Origin: JBFHFS01 sp041583495 | GTDB lineage: Bacteria > Bacteroidota > Bacteroidia > Bacteroidales > Marinilabiliaceae | DNA length: 39,419 nucleotides | Reading direction: 5' to 3' | Assembly (NCBI GenBank): GCA_041583495.1 | Contig: JBFHFS010000044.1 | Span: forward strand, 1 to 39,419 | Part shown: piece after piece, positions 7,811 through 16,961 of the stretch | How positions within the stretch are numbered: the stretch's first letter is position 1 | Layout of the letters: every line of letters starts with the position of its first letter | The notes under the pieces: generated by a model | Told to the model about the DNA's origin: nothing | Database searches by the model: none | The model's input: the letters and a program-made list of their open reading frames with translations, nothing else | Program-made: the position numbers and the translations under genes

Positions 7811-8515
7811 ATGAAACCAGTTAAATTGTGGATATTAATTTTGACGGCTTTCCCCATCTTTACAGCCTGTGTTAACGAAGACACCGCTTTCGATGGCAAT
7901 GCGGATGTTTTCATCCTGGCCAAAACCACCGACGAAGGAACAACCTATGCACCTGCCTACTATATGTATGGTAACCTTAAGATGAAAACCGTAGAGGTAA
8001 CCCCTCCGGGTGCCGCCCAATCCTTTGAACTCGAAAACTTCAATAACCTGGACTATACCTTTTATTTGGAGCCATCCGACGAGGATTATGTCTCCAACCT
8101 TCCCACCCAGGGAACCTATAGCTTTGAGGTTCAGACTCAAAAGGACGTTCAGGCTCAACTTACCGACCAACTGGAGATCAATGTGATTGAGGCACCTACC
8201 CTCACCGGGTTAACTATGGAGAACTTCCTTGTGACCCTCACCTGGGAAGAGGTTCCGGATGCCGAGGCCTACGTCGTTCAGTTGCTTGACGAATCCGGGG
8301 AAAATTATTTTTATGGCTCCGATTTCCTGGTGGGACAAACCTCTTTAACCCTTTCGGAAGAGAGCCTAAGCGATCAATCCTCAGAGCAACCACAGTCCGG
8401 GCAGAAGTGTATCCTGAGAATAAAATCCTTCCTGTTTGAAGAAAACACCACTTCTGATCATGCCATGAACATTCAGTGCGTCCATTCACGCGACACGGTT
8501 TTTACCTGGCTATAG
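7811..8515 (+). CDS. Hypothetical lipoprotein, C-terminus probably altered by a frameshift
   Basis: 234 residues with a lipoprotein signal (FPIFTAC, acylated Cys at about 20) followed by acidic residues, so it is likely outer-membrane or surface attached. The body looks beta-rich; residues about 125-215 (LTGLTMENFLVTLTWEEVPDAEAYVVQLLD...) have the appearance of a fibronectin-type-III domain. The frame stops abruptly after DTVFTWL. Adding one T to the T5 run at 8498-8502 would continue it as DTVFYLAIEAYNEVIWKG, which reads like the last strands of the same domain. No functional family is recognised. It is divergent from the Spy-like gene. Confidence 0.6.
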   Translation: MKPVKLWILILTAFPIFTACVNEDTAFDGNADVFILAKTTDEGTTYAPAYYMYGNLKMKTVEVTPPGAAQSFELENFNNLDYTFYLEPSDEDYVSNLPTQGTYSFEVQTQKDVQAQLTDQLEINVIEAPTLTGLTMENFLVTLTWEEVPDAEAYVVQLLDESGENYFYGSDFLVGQTSLTLSEESLSDQSSEQPQSGQKCILRIKSFLFEENTTSDHAMNIQCVHSRDTVFTWL

Positions 8516-8613
8516 AGGCCTATAATGAGGTGATTTGGAAAGGACGAGCGAATCCCCTGGCGCCATACCATCCCGGGCTGGGAGCGTTCTACCCTTTCCA
8601 TTATTCCCTTTTT

Positions 8614-8647
8614 TTTGAGTTTATCCCATTTTGTTTCATTACTTTTG
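8614..8647 (+). promoter_or_regulatory. Probable trpS promoter
   Basis: TTTG at 8614-8617 and TACTTTTG at 8640-8647 match the Bacteroidota -33 and -7 elements with 22 bases between them. The trpS ATG is 41 bases further on, giving a short leader. Confidence 0.6.
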
Positions 8648-8688
8648 CCCCCTTAAAGAGATTATTAACAGCTTAGGTTAAAAACAAA

Positions 8689-9678
8689 ATGGAAACAGTA
8701 GTTAGCGGCATACGACCAACCGGAAATCTTCACCTTGGAAATTATTTTGGAGCAATCACCAACTTCCTAAAGATGCAGGAAGACAACAATTGCTTTTTCT
8801 TCATAGCCGACTACCATTCACTTACAACCCACCCGCACCCAAGTGACTTGCATGGCAATGTGCGACAAATTTTGGCTGAATATTTGGCCTCCGGTCTTGA
8901 TCCTGAGAAAGCAACCATCTACATTCAGAGTGATGTCCCCGAAGTGGCCGAACTAACCCTTTTGCTCAGCATGAACGCCTATTTGGGCGAACTGGAAAGA
9001 ACCGTCTCCTTCAAGGATAAAGCGCGCCAACAACCCGACAATGTCAATGCCGGACTTCTTACCTATCCGGTGCTGATGGCTGCGGATATCATTATGCACC
9101 GCGCAGCCAAAGTCCCTGTGGGCAAGGATCAGGAACAACATCTGGAGATGACCCGCAAATACGCGGCCCGCTTCAACCGCATCTATGAAGTAGATTATTT
9201 CCCCATCCCCCAACCCTTTAACTTCGGGGAAGAGCTCATCAAGATTCCCGGGCTCGACGGATCCGGAAAGATGGGCAAGTCGGAAGGCAACGGCATATTC
9301 CTGGTGGATGAACCCTCGGCCATACGAAAAAAGGTCATGAGGGCTGTCACCGACAGCGGTCCCACCGTCCCTAATTCACCTGTCAGTGAGCCCATCGCGA
9401 ACCTTTTCTCCATCATGAAGGCCGTATCAGATCCCGGCACCCTAGAGCAATTCAAGGAAGATTACAGTAAATGCACCATCCGTTACGGGGACCTAAAAAA
9501 GAAATTGGCAGAAGATATCATTCTCTTCACCGATCCCATCCGAAAACGCATTCAAAGCATTTCGGCCGATGACAAATATCTGCACAAAGTAGCAGCTATG
9601 GGTCGCGAAAAGGCACAAGCCAACGCGTCAAAAACCGTGAAAGAGGTACGCGAGATTATTGGGATCAAACCTTTTTAA
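8689..9678 (+). CDS. trpS: Tryptophanyl-tRNA synthetase
   Basis: 329-residue class I aminoacyl-tRNA synthetase that attaches tryptophan to tRNA-Trp in the cytosol. The HIGH-type motif appears as HLGN within PTGNLHLGNYFGA (about 10-22) and the KMSKS-type motif as KMGKS (194-198). The AADIIMHRA and VGKDQEQHLEMTR segments are typical of the tryptophan pocket region. Length and motif spacing are normal for the short bacterial TrpRS. The stop codon is four bases from the end of the convergent LytTR regulator, so the two transcripts probably overlap at their 3' ends. Confidence 0.98.
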   Translation: METVVSGIRPTGNLHLGNYFGAITNFLKMQEDNNCFFFIADYHSLTTHPHPSDLHGNVRQILAEYLASGLDPEKATIYIQSDVPEVAELTLLLSMNAYLGELERTVSFKDKARQQPDNVNAGLLTYPVLMAADIIMHRAAKVPVGKDQEQHLEMTRKYAARFNRIYEVDYFPIPQPFNFGEELIKIPGLDGSGKMGKSEGNGIFLVDEPSAIRKKVMRAVTDSGPTVPNSPVSEPIANLFSIMKAVSDPGTLEQFKEDYSKCTIRYGDLKKKLAEDIILFTDPIRKRIQSISADDKYLHKVAAMGREKAQANASKTVKEVREIIGIKPF

Positions 9679-9682
9679 GGAG

Positions 9683-10459
9683 CTAATTCATCATTTCCTG
9701 ATACCGGCAGGATAACTGGTTGAATTTTCGCTCTTCAACCGGGATGGTTTGCCCGTTTTCCATGGTAACCAGGGACGAATCGGCATCCATGGCGCTTATT
9801 TTCCTCAGATTAACGATGTACAGGGGATGGCATCTCACAAAATCGTAGGGGGCAAATAACTGCTCGTACCGCCTTAGCGGGCGGGGCACAAAAAAGTGCT
9901 CTCCCGAGTCGAGCACGATCTCCGATCCCCCCGGAACCGCTTCCCCGTATTGCAGGGAGGTCAGCAATTCCACACGAACCGGTCCTACCGTGGGAAAGAC
10001 CACGGTACGGGCTTCGGCAGGAAACGACACATTAGAGAACAACACCTCTAGCTGCTGCATGTAGTCATCGGTGGAGATAGCCATCATGGCTTTATCCAGG
10101 GCCATCACAAAATCGGTCACGTCAAAGGGCTTTTGAATAAACCCTACCGCCGAAAAATGGATGGCCTCTTCCATATACCCTTTATAGGCAGAGAGAAATA
10201 TTACTTTGAAATCGTAAAGCTCGATTTTCCGCAGCAAATCAAAGGCATTTCCGTCATCGAGCTGAATATCCATCAACATCAAATTGGGTTGCTCTTTTTT
10301 GACAATTTCATAGGCCCCTGCCACCGACGACTCAACACCAACAATTTCAATCTCAGGGAAGTGTTGCCTGATGATCTGTGCAGATATTTTTTGGACTACC
10401 AGGTCGTCTTCAACAATTAATAACTTATGAGTCTTCTTCAAAAAATTTCGGTTTCCCAC
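9683..10459 (-). CDS. LytTR-family response regulator
   Basis: 258 residues. A receiver domain at about 12-125 carries the acidic pair ED (17-18), phosphoacceptor Asp at 64 (LMDIQ), Ser at 90 and the conserved Lys at 110 (FIQKPF). A LytTR DNA-binding domain occupies about 155-255, with the characteristic FVRCHPLYIVNLRKI and an Arg/Lys-rich end. The start appears to be GTG at 10459. It lies 24 bases after the S9 peptidase gene and in the same direction as the LytS-type kinase at 12644-14596, its likely partner. It probably controls transcription by binding direct repeats, but I could not assign targets. Confidence 0.93.
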   Translation of the reverse strand: MGNRNFLKKTHKLLIVEDDLVVQKISAQIIRQHFPEIEIVGVESSVAGAYEIVKKEQPNLMLMDIQLDDGNAFDLLRKIELYDFKVIFLSAYKGYMEEAIHFSAVGFIQKPFDVTDFVMALDKAMMAISTDDYMQQLEVLFSNVSFPAEARTVVFPTVGPVRVELLTSLQYGEAVPGGSEIVLDSGEHFFVPRPLRRYEQLFAPYDFVRCHPLYIVNLRKISAMDADSSLVTMENGQTIPVEERKFNQLSCRYQEMMN

Positions 10460-10483
10460 GGGTCTGTCAATTCTGGGCTATAA

Positions 10484-12508
10484 TTACTCTGTAATGGTTT
10501 GGGTTACTTTGGAAACATCCTGAGTGATTTCCTGCAGACGCACCTTAACCTCCTCAGGCATATCTTCCTGGAAGCGGCCCCCCAGATGTTTTGCTAAAAA
10601 TTTCTCGGCCGCCACCCACATGGCCATATTATTCACGGGTTTACGGAATCCATGCCCCTCGTCATCGGCCAGGATATACGCCACTTCTTTACCTGAATCG
10701 CGCATGGCCACCACAATCTGGTCACTTTCAGCCTGTTTAACCCGGGGATCATTGGCGCCCTGAACGATCAACAAGGGTCGAACGATTTTATGAGCACTAA
10801 AGAGCGGACTGCGTTCTTTCAGCAGTGCCTGCCCCTCTTCGGTAGCCGGATCGCCCACCATTTCGTAGAGCCACTTGCGTGCAGCCTCCCAATAAGGGGG
10901 AATCGACTCGAGCAGAGTAAATAAATTACTGGGGCCTACAATATCCACCCCGCAGGTATAGAGCTCCGGAGTAAATGCCATCCCCGCCAGGGTGGCATAA
11001 CCGCCATAGCTTCCCCCCATGATGGCCACCCGGTTCTCATCAACAATGCCTTTGTCAATCAAATATTTTACGCCCCAGGTAACATCGTCCTGCATTTTTT
11101 TCCCCCACTCCTTATCTCCGGCATTTAAAAAAGCCTTGCCATACCCTCCGCTGGCCCTGAAGTTAGGCTGAAGAACAGCATAACCCCTGTTGGCAAGCAT
11201 CTGGGCATACGAATCGAAGCCCCAATAGTCGCGGGGCCCTTTAGGCCCTCCATGTACCAGAACCACCAGAGGAAGGTCTTTTTTGTCCATCCCTTTGGGC
11301 ACGGTCAAATAACCGGGTATCTCCATCCCATCACTGCTTTTATAGGAGATGGGCTCCATCACAGCCAGATATTCCTCAACCTCCTTCAGGCGGGGCCTGG
11401 GCGTATATTGATGGATCAACTCCCGGGTATTGGCATTAAAATAGTAAACCTCACTGGCCGAGTGATCGCTGGATACCGAGACAAGCATCTGACGAAGATC
11501 TTTGGTGAAGCTTACAAAGCCTACTTCTTTCCCTTCGAACTGACTCTCGAGATGATGAAACAAATCGGCCCACTCTTCATTTTTCCACAGTCTTTTTCTC
11601 TTATCATAGGTATAGGAGGTATATAGGATCTCCCGGGTATTTTCATCGATAAAAAGACCCCCAAAATCGACCTTATTCAAAGGATCACTCTCCACCTTTT
11701 CGACCACCAGGGTTTGTGGGTCCATACTATAAAGGGTCGATAGATTAACCTCCCCTTTATTAGAAACCAGATACATCCTTGTATTGTCCTTATTCCAGCC
11801 GGCCACATAGGCGTTCTCCTGCAGGTTGGTTTCATAAATCTCGGTAAACTCATTGTCACCCTCCACCCTTAATATTTCAGAAAAACCCTCTTCGTTGGTA
11901 CGATAAGCCAGGCGCAATTGCTCGTCCCAATCGAAGTCCCAACCGGTAATTCGATAATTGTTTTCGTACAAAAGGTCCAACTGTCCGGTACTGATGGTCA
12001 ACTTATAGAGATCGTGCCAGGCCTTGTCGCGGTCGTTGATGCCCACCCACAGAATATCGGGGTTCTTCTTACTCACCTGATAGATTTGAACCGTAACCTC
12101 CTTCATGGGGCTTAGATTCTTTGAGGGAGGCACCCCCGTGGCAGCATCTTCTTCATCCATGGGATTAACGGCAAAGACATTATAATTTTCATCCCCTTTG
12201 TTGTCTTTCACAAACAGGATGTAGCGCCCATCGTAGGTCCAGAAATAGCCCCCAATAGGCCGGTCATTGTCCGTCAGGGGACGCGCCTTATCAAAGGGGT
12301 CATCAAATCGCTTTACCCAAATATTCATGATTCCGTTGAACTCCTTCAGGAAGGAGATCCATTGCCCGTCGGGACTCAGCTGGCCCCCCGCTATCTCGGC
12401 ATTTCCAAAAAATATCTCCCGGTCAATAATGGGTCCTTCAGGTTGCTGACCAAACACTTGCATTGAACTAAAAAGCAGCATGACCAATATAATTTTATGA
12501 TGTTTCAT
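10484..12508 (-). CDS. Exported S9 family (prolyl oligopeptidase-type) peptidase
   Basis: 674 residues from the ATG at 12508, which places a signal peptide directly at the N-terminus (HHKIILVMLLFSSMQVFGQ); the open frame upstream of it lacks one. Residues ~30-370 form a beta-propeller-like region, followed by an alpha/beta-hydrolase domain. The catalytic triad is visible: Ser about 500 in GGSYGG, Asp about 587 in GANDPRV, His about 619 in DDEGHGF. HGGPKGP supplies the oxyanion region. The family (DPP4/acylaminoacyl peptidase type) cleaves short peptides, often after proline, in the periplasm. It sits between a LytS-like kinase and a LytTR regulator on one strand. Confidence 0.93.
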   Translation of the reverse strand: MKHHKIILVMLLFSSMQVFGQQPEGPIIDREIFFGNAEIAGGQLSPDGQWISFLKEFNGIMNIWVKRFDDPFDKARPLTDNDRPIGGYFWTYDGRYILFVKDNKGDENYNVFAVNPMDEEDAATGVPPSKNLSPMKEVTVQIYQVSKKNPDILWVGINDRDKAWHDLYKLTISTGQLDLLYENNYRITGWDFDWDEQLRLAYRTNEEGFSEILRVEGDNEFTEIYETNLQENAYVAGWNKDNTRMYLVSNKGEVNLSTLYSMDPQTLVVEKVESDPLNKVDFGGLFIDENTREILYTSYTYDKRKRLWKNEEWADLFHHLESQFEGKEVGFVSFTKDLRQMLVSVSSDHSASEVYYFNANTRELIHQYTPRPRLKEVEEYLAVMEPISYKSSDGMEIPGYLTVPKGMDKKDLPLVVLVHGGPKGPRDYWGFDSYAQMLANRGYAVLQPNFRASGGYGKAFLNAGDKEWGKKMQDDVTWGVKYLIDKGIVDENRVAIMGGSYGGYATLAGMAFTPELYTCGVDIVGPSNLFTLLESIPPYWEAARKWLYEMVGDPATEEGQALLKERSPLFSAHKIVRPLLIVQGANDPRVKQAESDQIVVAMRDSGKEVAYILADDEGHGFRKPVNNMAMWVAAEKFLAKHLGGRFQEDMPEEVKVRLQEITQDVSKVTQTITE

Positions 12509-12643
12509 GAGCCTGTTTTTTAATGACCATTTTTTCCCATTAAAAATACACCCCAAATTCCATAAAGTCAATTTCAATCGTTTTAAAAGCCCACTATTCT
12601 TTCCCTTATTTGCGACATTCAGGGCTCTTTATCCCCCTGGGGC

Positions 12644-14596
12644 TTATTGCTTTTGCGAGGAAAACTCCACCAGCGGAAATATAATTCTAACAAGTGTTCC
12701 CTTATCAAAGGGATTAACCCGCTTTTTATCAATAATCTCAAGCCCCACCTTTCCACCCGAATCCTTCCGGATCACCTCGAGCCTTTCCCTTGTAATGTTG
12801 ATGGCCATAGATTCATGCCCCCACCCTTTTTCCCTCGCTTTCCTGGTGGCATCGATGCCCAATCCGTTGTCGTCTACCTCCACGATCATCTGATGGTTAG
12901 ACTTCAGGAAGGAGACCTTCACCCTTCCATCACCTCCCAATGGGCGGATACCATGCTCAATGGCATTTTCGATAAAGGGCTGGGTTATCATGGGAGGAAT
13001 CATCACCCAATCGGCATTAAGCGCTTCATCCACATGAATGGAGAAATCGAAAGGGGTCAAAAAACGAAGTCGCTGGAGCTCCATATAGTATTGAAGTATT
13101 TTCTTTTCCTCCTCGAGCGAAATATAGTCCTGATTAGAACTGCGCAAGACTTGACGCATAAGATTGGCAAAATCGGAAAGAAAGCGGGAAGATTTCTCCA
13201 CATCATTTTCCAACACAAAAACCTGGATGGCACTCAGTGCGTTAAAGATGAAGTGGGGATTCATTTGCGACCTCAGCAAGCGTTGCTGGTGCTTTAAATT
13301 GCGATAGCGCCCCTGCAGGCGATACTGCCGTATTCCCAACAAAACCACCAGAGCCAACACCGCAAACACGGCCAATACACCGATGAGGATCCATTTTTGC
13401 TGTTTCAGCAACAGCCTCTGCTCCAGTGTTTTCTGATTGAGCTCCTGGATACGGTTGAGCTGCCGGTTGGAAACATAAACAGCCTCCATAGTGGCCAGAT
13501 GGTGCATGTTTTTTTCATTAATTGTACTGTCGCGATAAGCCGTTGCCATCCTATAATAGTCCAGAGCCTCTTTGAAACTGCCGCGTTTCTGCGCGAGTTC
13601 CCCCAGCAACCGAACCGATTCTTCGATTTGGTTTTTGCTTCCTATTTGCAGCGAGAGGTTATACCCCTTTTGAAGATAATCGGTGGCCCGGGTCAACGCC
13701 CCCATATTGAGATAGGTCTCACCCATCTTGATATACGTGATAGCTTCCTGCATCCGGTCGCCCAACTCCAGGCTGATGGCCAGGGCTTCACTCAGGTATC
13801 CCAGAGCTTGCTGGGGTTTATCCAAAACGATATATGCCCCCCCAATACTAATATAACAGATCGATTCACCAAAGCGGCTGTTAATCATTCTGTTGTACTT
13901 AAGAGAGGTAAAAAAGCAATTCAGCGCCGAGTCCACCTCGTTGAGTTTTAACAACGACTCACCAATATTATTATAGTTGATAGCCAATCCCAAAAGGTTA
14001 TTCATGGTTTTGGCCAATTCGAGCGAATTATTATAGTACTCGATGGAGGTATGATATCGCCCCAGGTTGAAGTTTACATTTCCAATACTGTTGAGGGCCG
14101 CGCTAAAGGTGGAGGTATCTTTAACCTGTTCGGCCAGGTTAAGTGCTTTGGTATGCATCTCCAGGGCCATGGGATTGTCGTCGATACGGCGGTAAACCAC
14201 CCCAATTTGGTTATAGACCTGAGCCAATAACTGTTTATCGTCTGCCTGCGACGCCCAATCAAGGGCTTTTTGGTGGTACCCCATAGCCTGACCAAAGAGG
14301 GAACGGTTGCGGTAACGTTTCCCCACGATATTATAGATGCGGGCCAGCTGGTACTTGTTGTTGCTCTTTAGGGCCATGTTCTCGGCCTCTTTCAGGAAGG
14401 TATCAAACAAATCGGCCACAGCCCCCCCCTCCTTAAAGTGGGTTTGGGAATTACCCACCAATTGCTCCACCACCAGAGAGTCGGTACCCGACAAGGAGGG
14501 AATGGGTTGCTTCAGATCGGCTTCCGGGGCGGGTTTTCGACCGCACCCATACAGAACAAGCAAGGCCAAAATAACAAATGGAACGATGCGCCTCAT
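12644..14596 (-). CDS. TPR lipoprotein sensor histidine kinase (LytS/YehU type)
   Basis: 650 residues. It begins with a lipoprotein-type signal (LALLVLYGC, Cys 18), followed by about seven tetratricopeptide repeats (roughly 80-350) predicted to be periplasmic, a short coiled region, one membrane helix (about 402-421), then the LytS-type kinase core. The core has LLRSQMNPHFIFNALSAIQ with phosphoacceptor His 448, N box FIENAIEHGI (541-550) and DDNGLGID (575-582). The His_kinase/HATPase pair is the class that partners LytTR regulators; one is encoded two genes downstream (9683-10459). The TPR domain probably senses a peptide or protein ligand. Confidence 0.93.
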   Translation of the reverse strand: MRRIVPFVILALLVLYGCGRKPAPEADLKQPIPSLSGTDSLVVEQLVGNSQTHFKEGGAVADLFDTFLKEAENMALKSNNKYQLARIYNIVGKRYRNRSLFGQAMGYHQKALDWASQADDKQLLAQVYNQIGVVYRRIDDNPMALEMHTKALNLAEQVKDTSTFSAALNSIGNVNFNLGRYHTSIEYYNNSLELAKTMNNLLGLAINYNNIGESLLKLNEVDSALNCFFTSLKYNRMINSRFGESICYISIGGAYIVLDKPQQALGYLSEALAISLELGDRMQEAITYIKMGETYLNMGALTRATDYLQKGYNLSLQIGSKNQIEESVRLLGELAQKRGSFKEALDYYRMATAYRDSTINEKNMHHLATMEAVYVSNRQLNRIQELNQKTLEQRLLLKQQKWILIGVLAVFAVLALVVLLGIRQYRLQGRYRNLKHQQRLLRSQMNPHFIFNALSAIQVFVLENDVEKSSRFLSDFANLMRQVLRSSNQDYISLEEEKKILQYYMELQRLRFLTPFDFSIHVDEALNADWVMIPPMITQPFIENAIEHGIRPLGGDGRVKVSFLKSNHQMIVEVDDNGLGIDATRKAREKGWGHESMAINITRERLEVIRKDSGGKVGLEIIDKKRVNPFDKGTLVRIIFPLVEFSSQKQ

Positions 14597-14642
14597 TATT
14601 CATTAATTTTCTACCCCAATTTAATGATTTTTATTAAACCAT

Positions 14643-14650
14643 TATCTTTG
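14643..14650 (+). promoter_or_regulatory. Probable -7 element of the dusB promoter
   Basis: TATCTTTG matches TAnnTTTG and ends 23 bases before the GTG start of dusB. This leaves a leader of about 20 bases and supports the GTG choice. A clear -33 TTTG is not seen. Confidence 0.5.
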
Positions 14651-14673
14651 TGGAATAAATCAGATGACTTGCC

Positions 14674-15672
14674 GTGAAGATAGGAACCCTTGAGTTAAGA
14701 AAAGAGCCACTGTTACTGGCGCCCATGGAAGATGTGACCGACCGCATGTTTAGGGGATTGTGCAAAAAATATGGCGCCGACCTGCTGTATACCGAATTCA
14801 TCTCCTCCGATGCCCTCATTCGGGATGTGGATAAGACCCAGCGGAAGATGGAACTTTTTGAAGAAGAACGCCCCGTGGCGATTCAGCTTTACGGCAAAGA
14901 TGTGGAGGCCATGGTCGAAGCCGCCCGGATTGCCGAGAGCGCCCACCCCGACATCATTGACATCAATTTTGGCTGTCCCGTAAAAAAAATTGCCACCAAG
15001 GGGGCCGGCGCAGGAATGCTGCGCGACATCCCTAAAATGATGGTCATGACCGAAGCCATCGTGAAAGCGGTAAAAACCCCCGTCACGGTAAAAACCCGTC
15101 TGGGCTGGGACGACTCCTCAAAGCATATCGTAACCATTGCCGAACAACTACAGGATACCGGCATCAGTGCGCTGGCCATTCATGGACGCACCCGGGCACA
15201 GATGTATACCGGCGAAGCCGACTGGACCCTTATTGGGGAGGTAAAAAACAATCCCCGCATGCACATCCCCATCATTGGCAACGGGGACATCAATTCGCCC
15301 GAAAAGGCCCGTCTTTATCTCGACCGCTACGGGGTGGATGCCCTAATGATTGGTCGTCCCGCCATTGGCCGGCCCTGGATATTTAAGGAGATTCGCCATT
15401 TCCTCGATACCGGCCAACTTCTGCCCCAGCCCACCATTGAGGAACATGTGGAGATGATTCGCGAACAGCTTCATAAATCGGTAGAGTGGCTCGGGGAGCG
15501 CCGGGGCATTTTGCATATGCGCCGTCATCTGGCCATTTCCTTTAAGGGTCTGGATCACTTCAGACCATTAAAGATAAAGATGCTGAGAACCGAAAGCATT
15601 GAAGAGCTGAATCAATTTTTGGATGAAGTGGCCCAAAACTGGGGACAAAATGAGGGCGTTTCGAACGGGTAG
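14674..15672 (+). CDS. dusB: tRNA-dihydrouridine synthase (DusB-type)
   Basis: 332 residues from a GTG start (14674). It is an FMN-dependent flavoenzyme that reduces uridine to dihydrouridine in the tRNA D-loop. Residues 12-20 (LLLAPMEDV) open the TIM barrel, and the catalytic Cys is at 101 in DINFGCPVKKI. GAGAGMLRD, KTRLGWDD, HGRTRAQMYTGEADW and MIGRPAIGRPWIF give the FMN- and RNA-binding loops typical of the DusB branch. A small helical C-terminal domain (about 245-330) completes the usual architecture. It faces the permease gene tail to tail, 37 bases apart. Confidence 0.96.
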   Translation: MKIGTLELRKEPLLLAPMEDVTDRMFRGLCKKYGADLLYTEFISSDALIRDVDKTQRKMELFEEERPVAIQLYGKDVEAMVEAARIAESAHPDIIDINFGCPVKKIATKGAGAGMLRDIPKMMVMTEAIVKAVKTPVTVKTRLGWDDSSKHIVTIAEQLQDTGISALAIHGRTRAQMYTGEADWTLIGEVKNNPRMHIPIIGNGDINSPEKARLYLDRYGVDALMIGRPAIGRPWIFKEIRHFLDTGQLLPQPTIEEHVEMIREQLHKSVEWLGERRGILHMRRHLAISFKGLDHFRPLKIKMLRTESIEELNQFLDEVAQNWGQNEGVSNG

Positions 15673-15709
15673 GTAAACAACCCCCGTGAAGAGGCCGCAC
15701 AAAATGGCT

Positions 15710-16948
15710 TTACTCCAATCCCCGGGCGGTATAATAACGTCTTACGATAACCTTTACCGGGTACCATGCAGCCAGAAGACCCACCAGTGAAACGGTAATA
15801 AACACACTCACCAGATCGAACCACTCAAGAGCCATGGGATAGGCTTCCACCACAAAGGAGCCTTCTCCGCTGAAACGGACAAATCCAAATTGCTGCTGAA
15901 GCCATACCAGGGCACCACCCAATAACACGCCGATGGTGACTCCCGCCAGAGAGATGAGCCATCCCTCCAGCAAGAAAATCCGGTTTATGAGCCGCCGGTT
16001 GGCGCCCATACTCCTCAAAGTACTGATGCTCTCACGTTTTTCGAAGATCAGAAGCGACAAGGTTCCAATGATGTTAAAGGTGGCAATGACCAGTATAAAG
16101 AGCAGAATGAGGTACGCCATAAGTTTCTCCACACGCATCAGCTTATAAAAGGTAATGTGCTGTTGCTGACGGTCCTTCACCTCAAACCCGGGGCCCAGCA
16201 GTTTGGATATTTGCACTTCTAACTGCCCCAGGTCAGCCTCAGGCGTCCTGGCTATCCCCAGGGAGGAAACAGTGCCCCGTGGCTGACCAAACAAGGTACT
16301 TGCCAGGTCGATGTCTACAATCAGATATTGTGAGTCGTATTCCAACTGACGAACGGCAAAAATACCCGCAGGATGCAGATAGGCCTGACGAAACGACTGA
16401 TCGGGGCGTAACATATTAATGCTGCCTTCCCGCTTGGGGGCATAAAGCACCAGGGGCTTTACAAAATTGAGCCGAAGCCCCAGCTGATCGGCCAGGGCAT
16501 ATCCCACTACACCAAAGTTTTCCTTATTATTCTTCAGGCGATAGCTCCCGTCCACAATGATTGAATCGACACCCGACACAGAGGCAAAGCTCTCGTCCAC
16601 ACCCATTACAATTCCCGGAACCTGCCGGTTGCCCGACCTTAACAAGGCATAATCTTCCAACACCTGAGAGACATTGGCCACCCCCGGGACATCCAACAAT
16701 TGCTGGTAAGGAATGGAGTCGAGATGAAACACCTTCCCCTTTACCGGGGTTATTTTTAAAACCGGATCAAAAGAGCTGTACAAAGAACCTATGAGCCCAT
16801 GCAACCCGTTAAACACCGACAAAACCACAATCAGCGCCAGAGACCCCACCAACACCCCTGCCACCGATATCATAGAGATGACATTGATGATATTCTGCGA
16901 TTTTTTGGCAAAGAGATATCGAAAGGCAATGGTTAGGGCCAGCTTCAT
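15710..16948 (-). CDS. FtsX-like ABC permease, LolC/LolE type
   Basis: 412 residues with the MacB/LolC/LolE plan: an N-terminal cytosolic helix and TM1 (about 20-46, with INVISMISVAGVLVGSLALIVVLSVFNGL), a large periplasmic domain (about 50-265), then three membrane segments in the C-terminal FtsX domain (about 270-300, 325-350, 375-400). The SMGANRRLINRIFLLEGWLIS coupling helix is typical. In the Lol pathway the complex releases lipoproteins from the inner membrane. No ATPase gene is next to it, so the partner must be elsewhere. It is third in the rbfA-methyltransferase-permease run, 13 bases after the methyltransferase. Confidence 0.9.
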   Translation of the reverse strand: MKLALTIAFRYLFAKKSQNIINVISMISVAGVLVGSLALIVVLSVFNGLHGLIGSLYSSFDPVLKITPVKGKVFHLDSIPYQQLLDVPGVANVSQVLEDYALLRSGNRQVPGIVMGVDESFASVSGVDSIIVDGSYRLKNNKENFGVVGYALADQLGLRLNFVKPLVLYAPKREGSINMLRPDQSFRQAYLHPAGIFAVRQLEYDSQYLIVDIDLASTLFGQPRGTVSSLGIARTPEADLGQLEVQISKLLGPGFEVKDRQQQHITFYKLMRVEKLMAYLILLFILVIATFNIIGTLSLLIFEKRESISTLRSMGANRRLINRIFLLEGWLISLAGVTIGVLLGGALVWLQQQFGFVRFSGEGSFVVEAYPMALEWFDLVSVFITVSLVGLLAAWYPVKVIVRRYYTARGLE

Positions 16949-16961
16949 AGACTCACTTTTG

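Noticed and set aside
7835..8489. Minus-strand frames inside the lipoprotein gene (111 and 83 codons)
   Set aside because: They are shadows of the plus-strand gene, which has a lipoprotein signal and normal coding character.
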